Assembly (NCBI GenBank): GCA_963978905.1
Contig: OZ022256.1
Location: 1,843,501 to 1,907,500 of the forward strand
DNA length: 64,000 nt
Source of the DNA: Trichostrongylus colubriformis
Taxonomy: Eukaryota > Nematoda > Chromadorea > Rhabditida > Trichostrongylidae
Direction of reading: 5' to 3'
Part shown: piece after piece, positions 1 through 10,551 of the stretch
Layout of the letters: each line of letters starts with the position of its first letter
How positions within the stretch are numbered: position 1 is the first letter of the stretch
The notes under the pieces: generated by a model
Seen by the model: the letters and a program-made list of their open reading frames with translations, nothing else
The model's database searches: none
What the model was told of the DNA's origin: nothing
Position numbers and translations under genes: made by a program

Positions 1-871
1 GTGGACGATTCCTTTAACGAGAGCTCAAAGCAGTCATAATCGACTTTTCCTGACTTGCTCGGTTCAACCTACTTCAAGAACTTCCTCGAACCAGTACGTA
101 ACGAAATCTAACGAAATGAAAAACTTTGGGTATCTGATTTTCGTACTTTCGGTATTTTCGATCACCACATCTACCACTTTTTCGGAGACACTCATTCATG
201 AGGGTAATTAACACTCATAGCTTTCGGGTGGGTATTTGCGGGTTCGTGAGGTTCGTTCGAAGGAAGCTTCTGCCTTGGAATACATTTTTAACAATAAGAG
301 CAGTAGTTATAGTGAGCACTATCCTTCAGCAGTGTTTCGTGATTATTTTCAAAACTTTCTTCGAGCTCCCCTTATTAGAGCTGAAGAGCCACTACTGTTT
401 CGCTGAAACTCAATTTTTCCTAATGGATGTGGTTCTCTATATGGAAATCCAGTCGTAAAATATTTTCAAAAGTTTCGTATGTTTCACTCCAAATGATCGT
501 AACTTTCTTCAAACTGTTCTATGTGTGCAGTATGTAGCACGGAGCCTGAGAGGTTGCAGCTTTCCAATGACTATTTGAACAGTACATTATTTCCGAAAAG
601 AAATAAGTTATCATGAAGGAAGCCGGTCGAGGAAATTTTGTTGTTTAAGTGATGAGATCTTCCCACGATTCCTTGGAAAAATTCATCTATAGTGTCAGTT
701 ACGCCTCCGGTACGCATCTTCTGCTCTCGAAGGCCAACGAGAGGGTGGTTGGCCTCGGCTGGTTCCTCTGCGGAATGCGCCATGCATGAGAATTTCATTC
801 ACATTCTTGATGAATAGAAACGCTTTTCCGGTCTGCATAGTGGCTCACTGGCTCCAGTTTGCGTGCTCATA
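1..871. other. no recognisable gene; left-edge noncoding sequence
   Basis: I see no exon of the local gene family and no recognisable coding sequence here. Around 640-790 there is a minus-strand stretch that resembles 1,905-2,025 (both contain a frame reading roughly EPA(E/D)AN.PLVG), so the mariner at 872-1,810 lies between two diverged copies of a short repeat. Exons 5 and 6 of the gene whose last exons are at 2,500-3,451 were not found here and are presumably further left. Confidence 0.5.
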
Positions 872-1810
872 CAGGGTGCGCCAAAATTACGTGCGCAGAT
901 ATCCACCGTTGTAGAAACGGCTAAACAAAGAGTTGCGGACTGTTTTTTTGGTAACAATTTATTGATAGCATTAAGCAACAAAATATATGATTACAACTCA
1001 AAATGTCCTCCTTTGGCACGGATGCAGGCCCTAAGACGAGATGGGAAGTGGTCCACCGTGGCGCGCAGGTACTCCGGGAAGATTTGATCTCAAGCTTTCT
1101 TCAGGTCCTTCTCTAGGGCTTCAATCGTGTGATGCTGCTTCGAGCAGGCCTTGCTCTCCAAGTAGGACCATACAGAATGGTCCATCGGATTAAGATCGGG
1201 ACTACTCGATGGCCAATTCTGAGCACTGACGTTGCTTGGGAGGTTGTCTTGACACCACTGCTTGTCACCTTTTATCTATGAGCCGGTGCCGTATCGTTCT
1301 GAAACACGAATGAGCGAGGTCCGAAATGGCACTTTGTCCACGGCACCAAGGTGTCATTCAGTAAGATTTCCAAGTAAACTTCTATGTTGATTTTGGTAAA
1401 TTCTTCGATAAAAATGAGTGCTGGTTCGGCTCCATACGCAGTGATGGCCCAAACCATGATTTTCTTTGGATAACCAAAACGCTTTGTATTCTCCCATTGT
1501 CGTTAGCCTCTTCAAGGGATGTGCAAAACACACGATCATTTTGCCAGTTGAAGGTCGACTCCATCGTGAAGAATTTTTCATTGGAGAAGACAATGTCGCG
1601 GTCGCGCGCCAACCTGAATGGTTCAACGAGCTGATCGGAGAGTATGAGAGCCAACCACTTTATGAGAAACGAACGCTGATGACTGTGTTTTTGAATGGTG
1701 ATAGAAGAGAGCCAGATTGAAAGCCCTGTAGCCATTTGACCCCTCATCCCTACAAAAAAATAAACAGATCAAGCACCGCAACCTCGCGCACGTAATTTTG
1801 GCGCACCCTG
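872..1810 (-). mobile_element. Tc1/mariner-type DNA transposon, 939 bp, inactive
   Basis: The element is bounded by perfect inverted terminal repeats beginning CAGGGTGCGCCAAAATTACG and flanked on both sides by the TA dinucleotide (870-871 and 1,811-1,812) that Tc1/mariner elements duplicate on insertion. The interior encodes a decayed transposase on the minus strand. Perfect ends combined with a broken gene suggest a fairly recent, non-autonomous insertion mobilised in trans. Confidence 0.9.
991..1747 (-). pseudogene. decayed mariner transposase
   Basis: On the minus strand, overlapping frames give the catalytic core of a mariner-like transposase. The first block reads FSNEKFF, where active family members have an Asp in place of the Asn. 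It is followed by a QNDRVF segment, a second block FVFQNDTAPAHR (second catalytic Asp), and a third block SSPDLNPMDHSVW. These blocks sit in different frames with at least one in-frame stop (after DLKKA), and the frame ends near 991 in GGHFEL. The N-terminal DNA-binding region is mostly unrecognisable. The family assignment rests on the QNDxAPxH and SPDLNP motifs. The product cannot be an active enzyme. Confidence 0.85.
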
Positions 1811-2499
1811 TAATTGTAGTAGGATACGAAAAAAGTCCACATTAGCTTATTTTTTGTTTCAATCCCATAGTTACTCGCGTATTCATCCATGCTGGCACCT
1901 GTGTTTGGATACCGCTTCCCACACTTAATCGGTGCATTTTGGATATCTCTTCGTACGTGATTTCGCTGTCGCGGACCAACTAAAGGGCTATTGGCGTCGG
2001 CCGGCTCCGTTGTGAATCGCGCCATGGTCGTCTTGGAATTGTGGAATTGTTAAATGTGGACAAGGCATCAAGTACCGAACTCACACCACTGCATAAGCTA
2101 TGCGCGTTTGATTGCAGGAGCTCGACACCTTGTTCACGGTCTACAAACCCTACAGGAACAAGAGCGGGAATTTTTTCAAAGTTTTTCATTATTTCACACT
2201 CGTTTTCTTCGCTTGTTTGTGATCAGTAATGGGTTGCCATTTGAGTTTTTGAATTGCTGCTACACCGCATTGCGCACTGATTACTCGGCTATACTTTAAT
2301 GAAAAACTCGTCCAGACTATCCGCCTCTTGACGGGAAGGTCGTCCGCTCGGGAATCAACGGGTTGCAAGGGGCCCTATTTCTCGAGTTCTTGGCCGTTAC
2401 TTTGCGTTTTTTCTACACCATCTTATTATAAGCATCACGAATTTCTAATCACTACTTTTTTTTCACATTTCTTCCAAAGTTCGAGTTTTCCTGTTTCAG
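1811..2499. other. intronic/noncoding stretch with no gene seen
   Basis: Between the mariner and the first recognisable exon I see no conserved coding segment. If the exons at 2,500-3,451 are spliced as in the intact copies, this stretch is part of a long intron 6. Confidence 0.4.
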
Positions 2500-3451
2500 G
2501 TGCTGCTACCAGATGTGGAACGAACCCAAAGTAACTTTTATTGTTATTTCATAACTCAAATTGCAAAGTGGTAAGCGAAGCTACTCTTTCTGAGATGTGT
2601 TCTAGTGTGGATGCAGTTGTTCTCGCTCCTGCTCGCTCCTGATCACACCAAAATTTCAAGCTAAGTTCTGAAAAATGATGGCATACCGAGGGGAATCGGT
2701 TTACTCAATCGATTTCTATTTGCCCTTGTACTATGGCATGTAGATGGAGTGTTAAACGGGAACAACCTTTCACGTTTAAGACACCGAAAAGGGGCAATTT
2801 TAGCCTACAGTGAGACTTACTACAACGCTTGCAATTCGCTAGGTTGCACACTTTGTACACACGACACCTTGCTATGTGTAAATCTCGAGTGTAAATTCAA
2901 TGGATTTTTTTATTACAACCATCATTTTCTTACCCTTTCACCGATTCTCCCATTTCACTGGTTCTCTTGATTGCTGCTGCTTGTCGTTTACTTACTTCAC
3001 ATCATCATGAATAAATGAAATACACCCTACAAGACAACAACCGCCATCTTCCGCAGCGAGCAACTCGGAAAGGTGATGTTGCAGTTTGAAGAGATGCGCA
3101 GGAGACGCCAACTCACACCACAGCGATGCGCTTTGAAATCAAGATGCAGGTTTCTTTAATCGAAATGCGGGTTTCTCTATCGACTACCGCTTTTGACCTC
3201 GAATTGCTCAGAATCCCATCAAAACGATCATTTGCTCCAATTTTCCTCTTTCTCTTTTCCCCTCCCGGTTCCCTTAATTGAAAAAATGATTTAATTTTTC
3301 TCCATCTCACTTTTAAATGCTTCGCTTTCAAAATCTGATCTTTTCTGTTTTCAGTTGCGCATCATGGATTCGCAACGGGTTCTGCGAGAGCCCTTACTAC
3401 ACACTAGAATTCAAAATGCGGTTCTGTGGACGTGAATGTGGGCTGTGCTGA
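2500..3451 (+). CDS. ShKT-domain secreted protein, 3' end only (exons 7-8), gene cut by window edge or degraded
   Basis: Two exons match the last two exons of the intact copies. Exon 7 (2,500-2,530) follows TTTCAG and ends in AA before GTAACT; it encodes a short linker with one Cys (RCGTNP). Exon 8 (3,355-3,451) follows TTTTCAG, completes the split Asn codon and encodes the last ShKT half-domain with the spacing of the family: CASWIRNGFC, then EFKMRFCGRECGLC and a TGA stop. The AA|T junction and the NPK linker place it in the C/E subtype. Exons 5 and 6 are not visible in the 2.5 kb upstream, so I cannot tell whether a complete gene extends to the left or only a fragment remains. It converges on gene A. 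Confidence 0.75.
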
Positions 3452-3865
3452 AATGAAAATGTTTTATATTTAAACGTATCTGTATATTGACGGGTGTTTT
3501 CGATGTTTATATATGTATATGTTCTGCCGTGTTTTCAAAGGTCAACCCAATCTCTGACCACAATGAAAAACGGTTTTGTTATTGTACACATGTGTATTCG
3601 AAATTACATAAAAAGTAGTTCAGTGAGTACTAGTGATGAATCTGAAACAACTTGCATGAGAAAAATAATTGGAGCACTGCTGTAGATGTTCCTATAGTGT
3701 CGCTGCGCACTTTGCTGTTCAGGTATCTACAAGATGCCCAACCTCCAAGAATGGAGGATGTCAAAAAATCGATTATTTTCAATGTGTGATAGCACTTCGT
3801 ATGCTGATCTCAGCACATGCTGCCCAGTACGTCAACATCACAAGGACAACCGTGAATCACTCGCA
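2745..3865. repeat. arm of a long dispersed inverted duplication (partner 36,065-37,150)
   Basis: The sequence from the second half of intron 7 through exon 8 and on to about 3,865 recurs in inverted orientation at 36,065-37,150. The match covers the exon, the intron sequence before it and about 400 bp after it. The similarity stops at the dispersed repeat starting near 3,871 on this side, and at a foldback element (37,154) on the other. Confidence 0.8.
3723..3826 (+). pseudogene. putative cysteine-rich orphan exon, frameshifted copy
   Basis: After an acceptor-like GTTCAG, a frame reads TRCPTSKNGGCQKIDYFQC and then loses phase, before a good donor-like GTACGT. The inverted copy (36,116-36,220) is one base longer and stays open across the same stretch, ending STCCP at the same donor. 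I therefore read this copy as carrying a one-base deletion. The cysteine spacing is reminiscent of, but not clearly, a ShKT half-domain. The parent gene is not identified. Confidence 0.4.
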
Positions 3866-3870
3866 CGCGG

Positions 3871-4012
3871 TAAAGCCGCGGTCATACTCTGCACCGGCAG
3901 AACGTGGCTGCGTTCCCAGGCAACGAGGCAGAGTAGCTTGGGCGAAGACGCAGAAACACGCAGCCACACCCTGCCACCAGTACCGCAAAGTATGAACGCG
4001 GCCTTAGATTGG
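3871..4012 (+). repeat. dispersed GC-rich repeat, family R1
   Basis: This is a roughly 140-bp block with the theme GCAGAGT..., GACGCAGA.AC.CGCAGCC... and an end CGCAAAGTATGAACGCGGCC. Related blocks occur near 19,735, 21,695, 35,371, 48,781 and 49,715. It interrupts the inverted duplication, being absent from the partner arm. It is probably a small non-autonomous element; I could not define a target-site duplication. Confidence 0.6.
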
Positions 4013-4427
4013 ATGTGCTAAGAGTCGGTGGTATACTGTGACACTGACACATTGCGAGTAAACCATCTGCTGGTGTCTTCTTGATTTGTAGCGTCGTTTG
4101 AAGGTGCCCAAACGTTAAAGCCACTGAAAAGTCGGAAGTGCCACCGCTATCCTTTTTTCCGTATCAGTTTTCCGTTGTTCGCTTCTATTTCACTGCGATC
4201 TACTTCGTTCTATGTAGTCTCCGATGCCGACCCTGACCAATGCAAATCATGTGCATGTATGTATGAAAGCAGTAATGATAGCGTCTTTTATTACGATGAC
4301 AAAACCAATGACCCTTCGATAACACTAGAAAATATTCAAAAATGTATACAATGTACAAATATTATATATCAATAGTAAATATGGATATACAAGAACTTTC
4401 CAGAAAGATCAGGAAAGCGTTTTCTCT

Positions 4428-7400
4428 TCAGCACAGACCACAGGCGCGTCCGCAGTACTGCATTTTATATTCTAGCGAGTAGTAATCGCTTCTGCAAAAT
4501 CCTTTGCGGACCCAAATTTCACACCTTAAAAAACACAAGGCTTAACAACGATAAGTAATGGTACATCCCAATCAAATCTGAAGGAAATCAATCGATAAAC
4601 GAGAAAGCCAGGCTTTGCCTTAGAGACATCATAAAGGATGAATTTGGCAGATTGTGGAATTTAAAGGGTGTTTAGCAGTGTGACGTTAGAAAAAGAACGA
4701 AATAAATAAGCGGAAAACTCGGGATGTAGGAATTCGAAAATCCCGTCTTTTTGCGTCCCTCTGTGTCCCTGCCTAGGTAGACTGCAGACGGACGAGAGGC
4801 CAAATCAGCCGGCGGCGAACGATGTCCCACTTTCGGCGGTAACTTCCCCAGATCCCCAGACTCGAATAGCAGAGTGACTCGTTGTGCCTCGCGATCGAAC
4901 AGTTCACAGTTTTCACTTTCTTCCTACCCCTTCCAGTACCTTCAACTCCAACAAGAACCGCTTTTGTATCAATTCAGCTGTGGCCCTCTCCTCGAGTTGG
5001 AGAGAAGGATCTAGCAATAGGAGCAAATGGGAACCAATTGGGAGTACTATTTTTGGTGCTCTACCATTATCCTGCCAATAACTTTGGCGTGGTCAGCAAG
5101 AAACCATAGTCATATCAAGAATAACAAAGGCGAAGTCATTGTATCACTTAAATAAGTTTTATATAGAATAACGAGAGAGGTTACCTTGAGTCCGTCCCAC
5201 ATACGGCACCTGAAAGAGGAGAACTTTAAAGCCGTTGTGTAATTCTGATGAGTTCAAGCCTTTCTTCGAAAAAGTGCTCATCAAATAAGCCGATATGTTG
5301 ATTCAAAAAAGAGCATTCGAGGAATATGGGTGTGTACCCATATGTCACGATTTCGCACCACGACGAGCAGCGTGCGACGCGATCTTAGGGTGACTACACG
5401 GTAATGCAATGGGGTCAAACAGAATTGGCTTGTAATCGCTTTGGCACCCAACAACACCGCGCCTTTAGCTCGTCCGCATCGCTTCGCTTGGGCACTTTCA
5501 CGCGGTAATCTCGTACAAGATCGCAGCCGGAAGGCCTTATATTTCCTATGTTCGGGGCTTATTGTAGATTCTTCTTTGCTGCCGTATTCCTCCCCACCTC
5601 CGATTTAATAATCAAGCGCTTCAACCCATTCACTAGAATGTGCTTTTAGAGTGATTATCCCATTAATAAGGAATGATTCTAGCTGCTCATGCATGTACCT
5701 GTTGGTGTTGTTGAAGTTTCGTTGCAGAATCCGCAAGTCTTTCTGCAGTTTCGCTTAAAAAGTACAGTTAATTCAAGTCATTATTATCAATCCAACAGTG
5801 CCGGCACGCACCCTCGCAAACAATTTCAGGCTTTCGCTTTTGCAAATGAATTTGTTGTCTAAATCGCAATTGGGCGCATCATCGACGCACATACCTGAAC
5901 TCAAAATTATCTTCTATCTAAACATGAACAAAAAGACATTACTCGTGGTTAGAGACCAAGACGCAAGACTGGTGCGTTGGGCATATCATGCGCTATGGCA
6001 TGGAAGTAATGCAGATGCTTCACAAAGATTGAGAGAGGTTAATTCTCGCTTACGGTATGGGTTAGGGTGACGCGCAGTCTGTTACTTTGCACATACGACA
6101 CCTAATCAAAACGTCGCGTATGAACCCATTAGGTTTTTTCCGTAGTCACACGTTTTTCTCACTCCTTTGCTTGACAGTTTCACTTGCTTGTTGTTGTGTT
6201 GTGTTTCACTTGTTTAGCATCATCGTGGATGAATTCCATTTCGCCCTACGCGACATCAAATGGCGTCGACCCGCCTGAAGCGTGCAGAAGCATGCAGTTC
6301 GAGGTGAAGCGCGCGAGAACTGCAATAGCGCCCCAACGGCGCGTTTTTCGACGCGGTTTTCGCTACACTTTATCTTTTCTGAATTCAGATTTCGTTTACA
6401 CACGTAGAAATGAGCTCCCCTTCCTTGCGCCTTCAGGGTGCCTTTAATGCCTTGGGCGGCACTGTTGCCTCAATGCTTTTAGTGATAGCAGATCTAGAAA
6501 ATACGGCGCCTATTGTCGTCTTCCCGCTACAATCTTCAATTTCCTTCTGACGATTGCTCGGTTTTCTATTGGCTAATATACTTTTAAAATACCTCCATTA
6601 CAAAGACCACATGTTTTTGGACAATCCTCTGCAAGGACACTTCTCCAGGCCACATTCTGGCACATTGTTGGCGTCACAGACGAGCATGGGATTCGCGGCT
6701 CTTGAAAGAAACTACGAGTTCACGAGGAAAGTTTTTAGAAGTACTTAAAAGCAATAATTTTTGATTATTTAGGACGAATGGAGGCTTACCCGCTTTATCA
6801 TTACATGCATAGGCAGGTGTGAGACAGCAATATCCACAAGTTTTTGGACAAAGTTGGATCGCCGTTTTAATCAGATGAGAGTTCTGAAACTTTGAAATGT
6901 ATTCAACATCAGAAAAGATCTTGCCAATAAATTCAATGGTCATCTTTCAACACTTCACAACCAGCGAAAAAGTGAGGATTCGACATTTCCAAGGGAAGCC
7001 ATTACTGTAGGAAGAAATAAATAAACAAGTAGGCATTTGTGAGCACCCACCAGGGCTGTAGAATTTCCTGTGCATTTTGCATCTCGAGGATTACTTGTGT
7101 TCATCTGCACTGCAGTTGGATAAAGAACAGCACACTCTTCGTCGGACAATTTGTTTTCGCAGTTCACGGCCGATAGGGCGTACTGAAAATCAGGCTGATA
7201 TATGATGGCCGAAGCAAGTTGATGTATAGATATCCATATAGTCACTGCAGAAATCACGCATGGATAACTACCGGAAGCATATTTGCTCTTCGATAAGTTA
7301 GCTACACGCTAGAAGCAGGTGGCACCACACGTTATTTCATTTAGAAACACCGGAAGGGATAAATCTGGCAGATTGTGAAATACGAAAGTAGGGCTGCTCA

Positions 7401-7960
7401 GTAGTGTAACAGTGGGGAAAGAGCGAAATAAGACAGCAAGAAAAACCGATAAATTTGAACCCAAAAACCCCCTTTCTCTCTTGCGCCCCTCTGCGTCACT
7501 AGGCGAGGGTTGCCTGCAGGTGGACGAGAGGCAGAACCAGCCGGCAGCAAGCGCCGTCCCGTCTTCGCCGACAGCTCGCCCGCTCGTGAAGCAGAACGAC
7601 ACGCCGTGCTGCGGGATGTGATAAGATCCCAAGCCGCGTTTTTTTGATGCGAGTTTTGCCACACATCACCTCTTCTGAAGTGGAATGCTTGTTTTCGAAG
7701 AACATGTATTCCCAGTTCTCACTTTCCCCTTCCCCTCCCAGTGTCTTTAAGTGTCACAAGAAGTGTTCGTGAGCTTGGGTCAGCCCAAGCTCGAGGCCAG
7801 CCACCAGACCCTTCTTGGTACTTACAGAGCTTCGCTTTGATCAGGAAGGACAACATACCTTTGTAACGTTTTGGGCACTTTCGGTACAGTTCAGATCAGC
7901 AATTTGCTGCGACCGCACAACGCCAATAAACAGCGTTGAGGAAAGTAGTAGGAAGCGCAT
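4428..7960 (-). CDS. gene A: secreted four-ShKT-domain protein, 231 aa, eight exons
   Basis: Exons on the minus strand: 7,960-7,859; 7,182-7,051; 6,883-6,790; 6,700-6,593; 5,894-5,812; 5,753-5,699; 5,209-5,185; 4,524-4,428 (TGA). Phases fit throughout and sum to 696 bases. Exon 1 encodes a signal peptide (MRFLLLSSTL..., cleavage likely near VRS|QQ) and an NCTES glycosylation sequon. Four ShKT domains follow at about residues 42-97, 98-143, 148-183 and 195-231, each ending in the family signature (CPKTCGYC, CPKTCGLC, CRKTCGFC, CGRACGLC). There are 26 cysteines, an even number. The ShKT fold is a small disulfide-rich module of secreted proteins; the target of this protein is unknown. The start was chosen because a spliced-leader-type acceptor lies 10 bases upstream (at 7,971). 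The gene is in opposite orientation to its relatives. Confidence 0.88.
4611..4990 (+). repeat. intronic repeat in gene A intron 7 (pair with 7,336-7,760)
   Basis: This block and 7,336-7,760 share a run of similar sequence (GGCAGATTGTG..., GAGCGAAATAA..., CCTCTG.GTC..., GGACGAGAGGC, then CAGCCGGC). They lie in introns 7 and 1 of gene A in the same orientation. They look like two copies of one dispersed element; no coding frame is recognisable. Confidence 0.6.
7336..7760 (+). repeat. intronic repeat in gene A intron 1 (pair with 4,611-4,990)
   Basis: Second copy of the element described at 4,611-4,990. The short frames across it (69-117 codons on either strand) show no family similarity and differ between the two copies, so I treat them as chance. 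Confidence 0.6.
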
Positions 7961-8110
7961 TTTTTTTTTGCTGAAATAGTCCAAAATATAAAATATGTGG
8001 CAGTATTGAAATTGAACGGTGAATGACTGCAAGATGATGATATGAGAGGTAGTCGGTCTTTTATAGAATCTCTCCTTCATTTCAAGAAAGGAAGCAGCTG
8101 AGCACATGGC
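7961..8110 (-). promoter_or_regulatory. gene A promoter: paired E-box block, TATA box, trans-splice acceptor
   Basis: Reading on the minus strand: GCCATGTGCTCAGCTGC (8,110-8,094), containing the E-boxes CATGTG and CAGCTG; then TATAAAAG (8,065-8,058); then ATTTCAG, whose AG ends at 7,971, followed by 10 bases and the ATG. The same order and similar spacing occur upstream of B, C, D, E and the right-edge gene. The short leader points to spliced-leader trans-splicing. Confidence 0.75.
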
Positions 8111-8565
8111 AGATTGTATAATGACGCTGCTGTCCACATTAATCGTATCATCACAATGGCCTATACTTCAATGAAAAACTCATTGTGGAGCTGCTTGCTC
8201 TTCTCGAACGTAGGCAAATCACGTGGAATCGTATTGAAATGTACGTTGGCGCTGTTCATCTGATTTATTCGCTGGATCTTTTTCCGATTTTCGGTTCGGG
8301 AGCTGCACAAATCTCGAATGCACTACGCTAGTGCACTCCTTCTCTTGATGGCTCTGTTGATGGATCAACGAGAGAAACACTCAAAGGAACCGCCCACAGA
8401 AACACTATTAATGTGACTACTCTCAAAATCACTCTACTAGACGCAGTGCATGAACAGACACACAAAAAATTCCGAGAGTTTTTCATTATTCCCGAGCAGA
8501 AATCGAAAAACTGGAAGAAAAGCAACTCGTTCGAATTCCCGTCACATTCTCCTCCACCACATGTG

Positions 8566-8985
8566 AACAGCCACCAACGGCCGCGTTCATACTTTGCGCA
8601 CCGACGCCGTCGCCGCCGGTGCCGGCGTCAGTTCGACGCCATCGCCTGCGTCAAACTGACGCAACCATTTGCCTGCCGCAGAAGATGGCGTGATTAGATA
8701 ATGTGCACCGTTTGCAAAACGTTCGACCCAACCACACTACAGTATGGTGATCGCGGCGAGAGCCTATGATTTCGATTTTGAATCTTGGCATAGTTCCATA
8801 CTATGTCATATTCGAATTTGAATTCTTGGATTCCGCCACGATCACCATGTAGAGTGGTTGGGTCGAGCGTTTTGCAAACGGTGCACATTATCTAATCACG
8901 CCATCTTCTGCGGCAGGCAAATGGTTGCGTCAGTTTGACGCCGTCGGTGCGCAAAGTGTGAACGCTACCAACGACCGAATGGCAG
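8566..8985. repeat. foldback (long inverted-repeat) element at the left edge of duplication copy 1
   Basis: The left arm starts near GGCCGCGTTCATACTTTGCG and runs through CAACCATTTGCCTGCCGCAG and GATAATGTGCACCGTTTGCA. The right arm (from about 8,814 to 8,985) repeats these in inverted order. Only the right-arm part is present at the corresponding edge of copy 2 (37,636-37,810). The R1 repeats share the GTATGAACGCGG end. Confidence 0.75.
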
Positions 8986-9191
8986 TTCAAATTTTCGCGC
9001 CCAGTGTTGATTTGCTTCTTGCTCTGCGTTCTTGATAAAGTAAGTGTCGTTTCTTTGTTCCTCAACTCTCTAGCGTCCAAACCCAATCGGACGCCTCACC
9101 CCCTCGGTCGCCACTTTGGGAAGTTCTATCTCAATTGGATTTTACTGGATGCGCTTGAAACTTTGCTTGCGGCCTCCAGCTATCAAATGTA

Positions 9192-10387
9192 ACATAAATA
9201 TATGCGTAATAGAACAAGTTAATTTTCCGTAGATGATTTCTCTGAAGGCGTGGTGGGACGAACTGCTTCTATCACTCATTCAAACCTTTGATGCGTAGCG
9301 ATGGAATTTTCCAGCCAAGGAAGCCTACGATATGATAGAACCGCTCTACTAGCATACTTATTGTCCTATACCACGATCACTGTTTGGCAAAGTCGACGCT
9401 AGCAGGCTGACTGCGTTGGGCGTTGTGCAATCAATTGGGTGAATGCTACGCCTGAATCGCGTACTTGGAACAATACCTCAGAAAAGGCGATGGCTGCCAA
9501 GCGATGCCTCAGATCACAAGAGCATGCAGTTCACCAGAAACACATTTATTTATTTATTTATTTTATTGCACTACATGGTGCACAATAACGCCTGTTTGTT
9601 ACTGCCAAGGGAAGAACAAAAGCAGCAGAATCAAACAAGACGAGGCGAAGCAGATGAGAAAGAGGCTTCCCAAATTCCAGAACAATAGTAGAAGGCCTCA
9701 ACAGTGGTTGGTTGTTTAAATATGTGGACATGTTCCAGCCGCTGGTGAAGGTAATAGTTGTTTTTGCCGGAAAGAAGGGATCAGAGTTAGTTAAGTAGTT
9801 GATAGCATCTTACTTCTTATCTCTACCTTCGAAATTAGATGTATAAGAAGACATTTAGTCTTCTTAGACATCTAGTTTCGATGTGAATGGCTCACTTCAG
9901 CGGATTCATCACCCACAATACCTTCACCAGTGTTTCCAAAATGACACTCCACAGACCTTTCCACAAGGTGCTTGGAGCTATACCTGAGCTGATGAAAAGA
10001 CGGATCGGCAGCTGAGACGAGAACATGAGGGAGTAGTATGGTTCGTTAACAAGGTACGAGCGATGTTCTGCTAGAAAAAACGGCTGTGAAAAAGTCTGTG
10101 GATTGCCCTTCTGTGGCTTTTTCTCTTTTTGATCTAATAACACATTCCTGCCATCAAGGGAAAGGACGAATCGGCGTAGTGCAATCGAGTTCCATGCGAT
10201 CCACGGACTAAAAATTAGCTTCCAGGAAATTCAAAAATAGATAAATTATTTGAACAGGGTCATCGTACATTACGATACGATTACACGTGATGATAGCAAG
10301 CCTGAGAAGAGCAAGCAGCTCCACAGTGAGTTTTTCATTGAAGTGGACGCCATTGTGATGGTATGAATAGGCATCATCGTACGATCT
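9192..10387. other. upstream region of gene B, no gene seen
   Basis: Noncoding sequence colinear with 38,036-38,865. The last 150 bp (from about 10,240) contain a block also present upstream of gene A: CACGTGAT, then GAAGAGCAAGCAGCTC..., then TTTTTCATTGAAGT and CCATTGTGATG. This extends the conserved promoter of the A/B/D subtype beyond the E-box pair. Confidence 0.55.
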
Positions 10388-10551
10388 GCCATGTGCTCAG
10401 CTGCATCGGCTTTTTTTCGGCTTCTCGCAGAAATGAGGGATAAGGAAGAGCCTCCATAAAAGACAACTATTCTCATTTTCTCAGCGACATTGTATTCATT
10501 CGCCATTGGAATCCAGCCTCGGCTAATGTTTTAATTTGCTACTTTTCAGCG
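10388..10551 (+). promoter_or_regulatory. gene B promoter
   Basis: GCCATGTGCTCAGCTGC lies at 10,388-10,404, a TATA-like CATAAAAG at 10,455-10,462, and the acceptor TTTTCAG ends at 10,549, two bases before the ATG. The layout matches the other copies. Confidence 0.75.

Noticed and set aside
198..458. 86-codon frame near the left edge
   Set aside because: No recognisable domain, cysteine pattern or splice signals; compatible with chance in AT-rich sequence.
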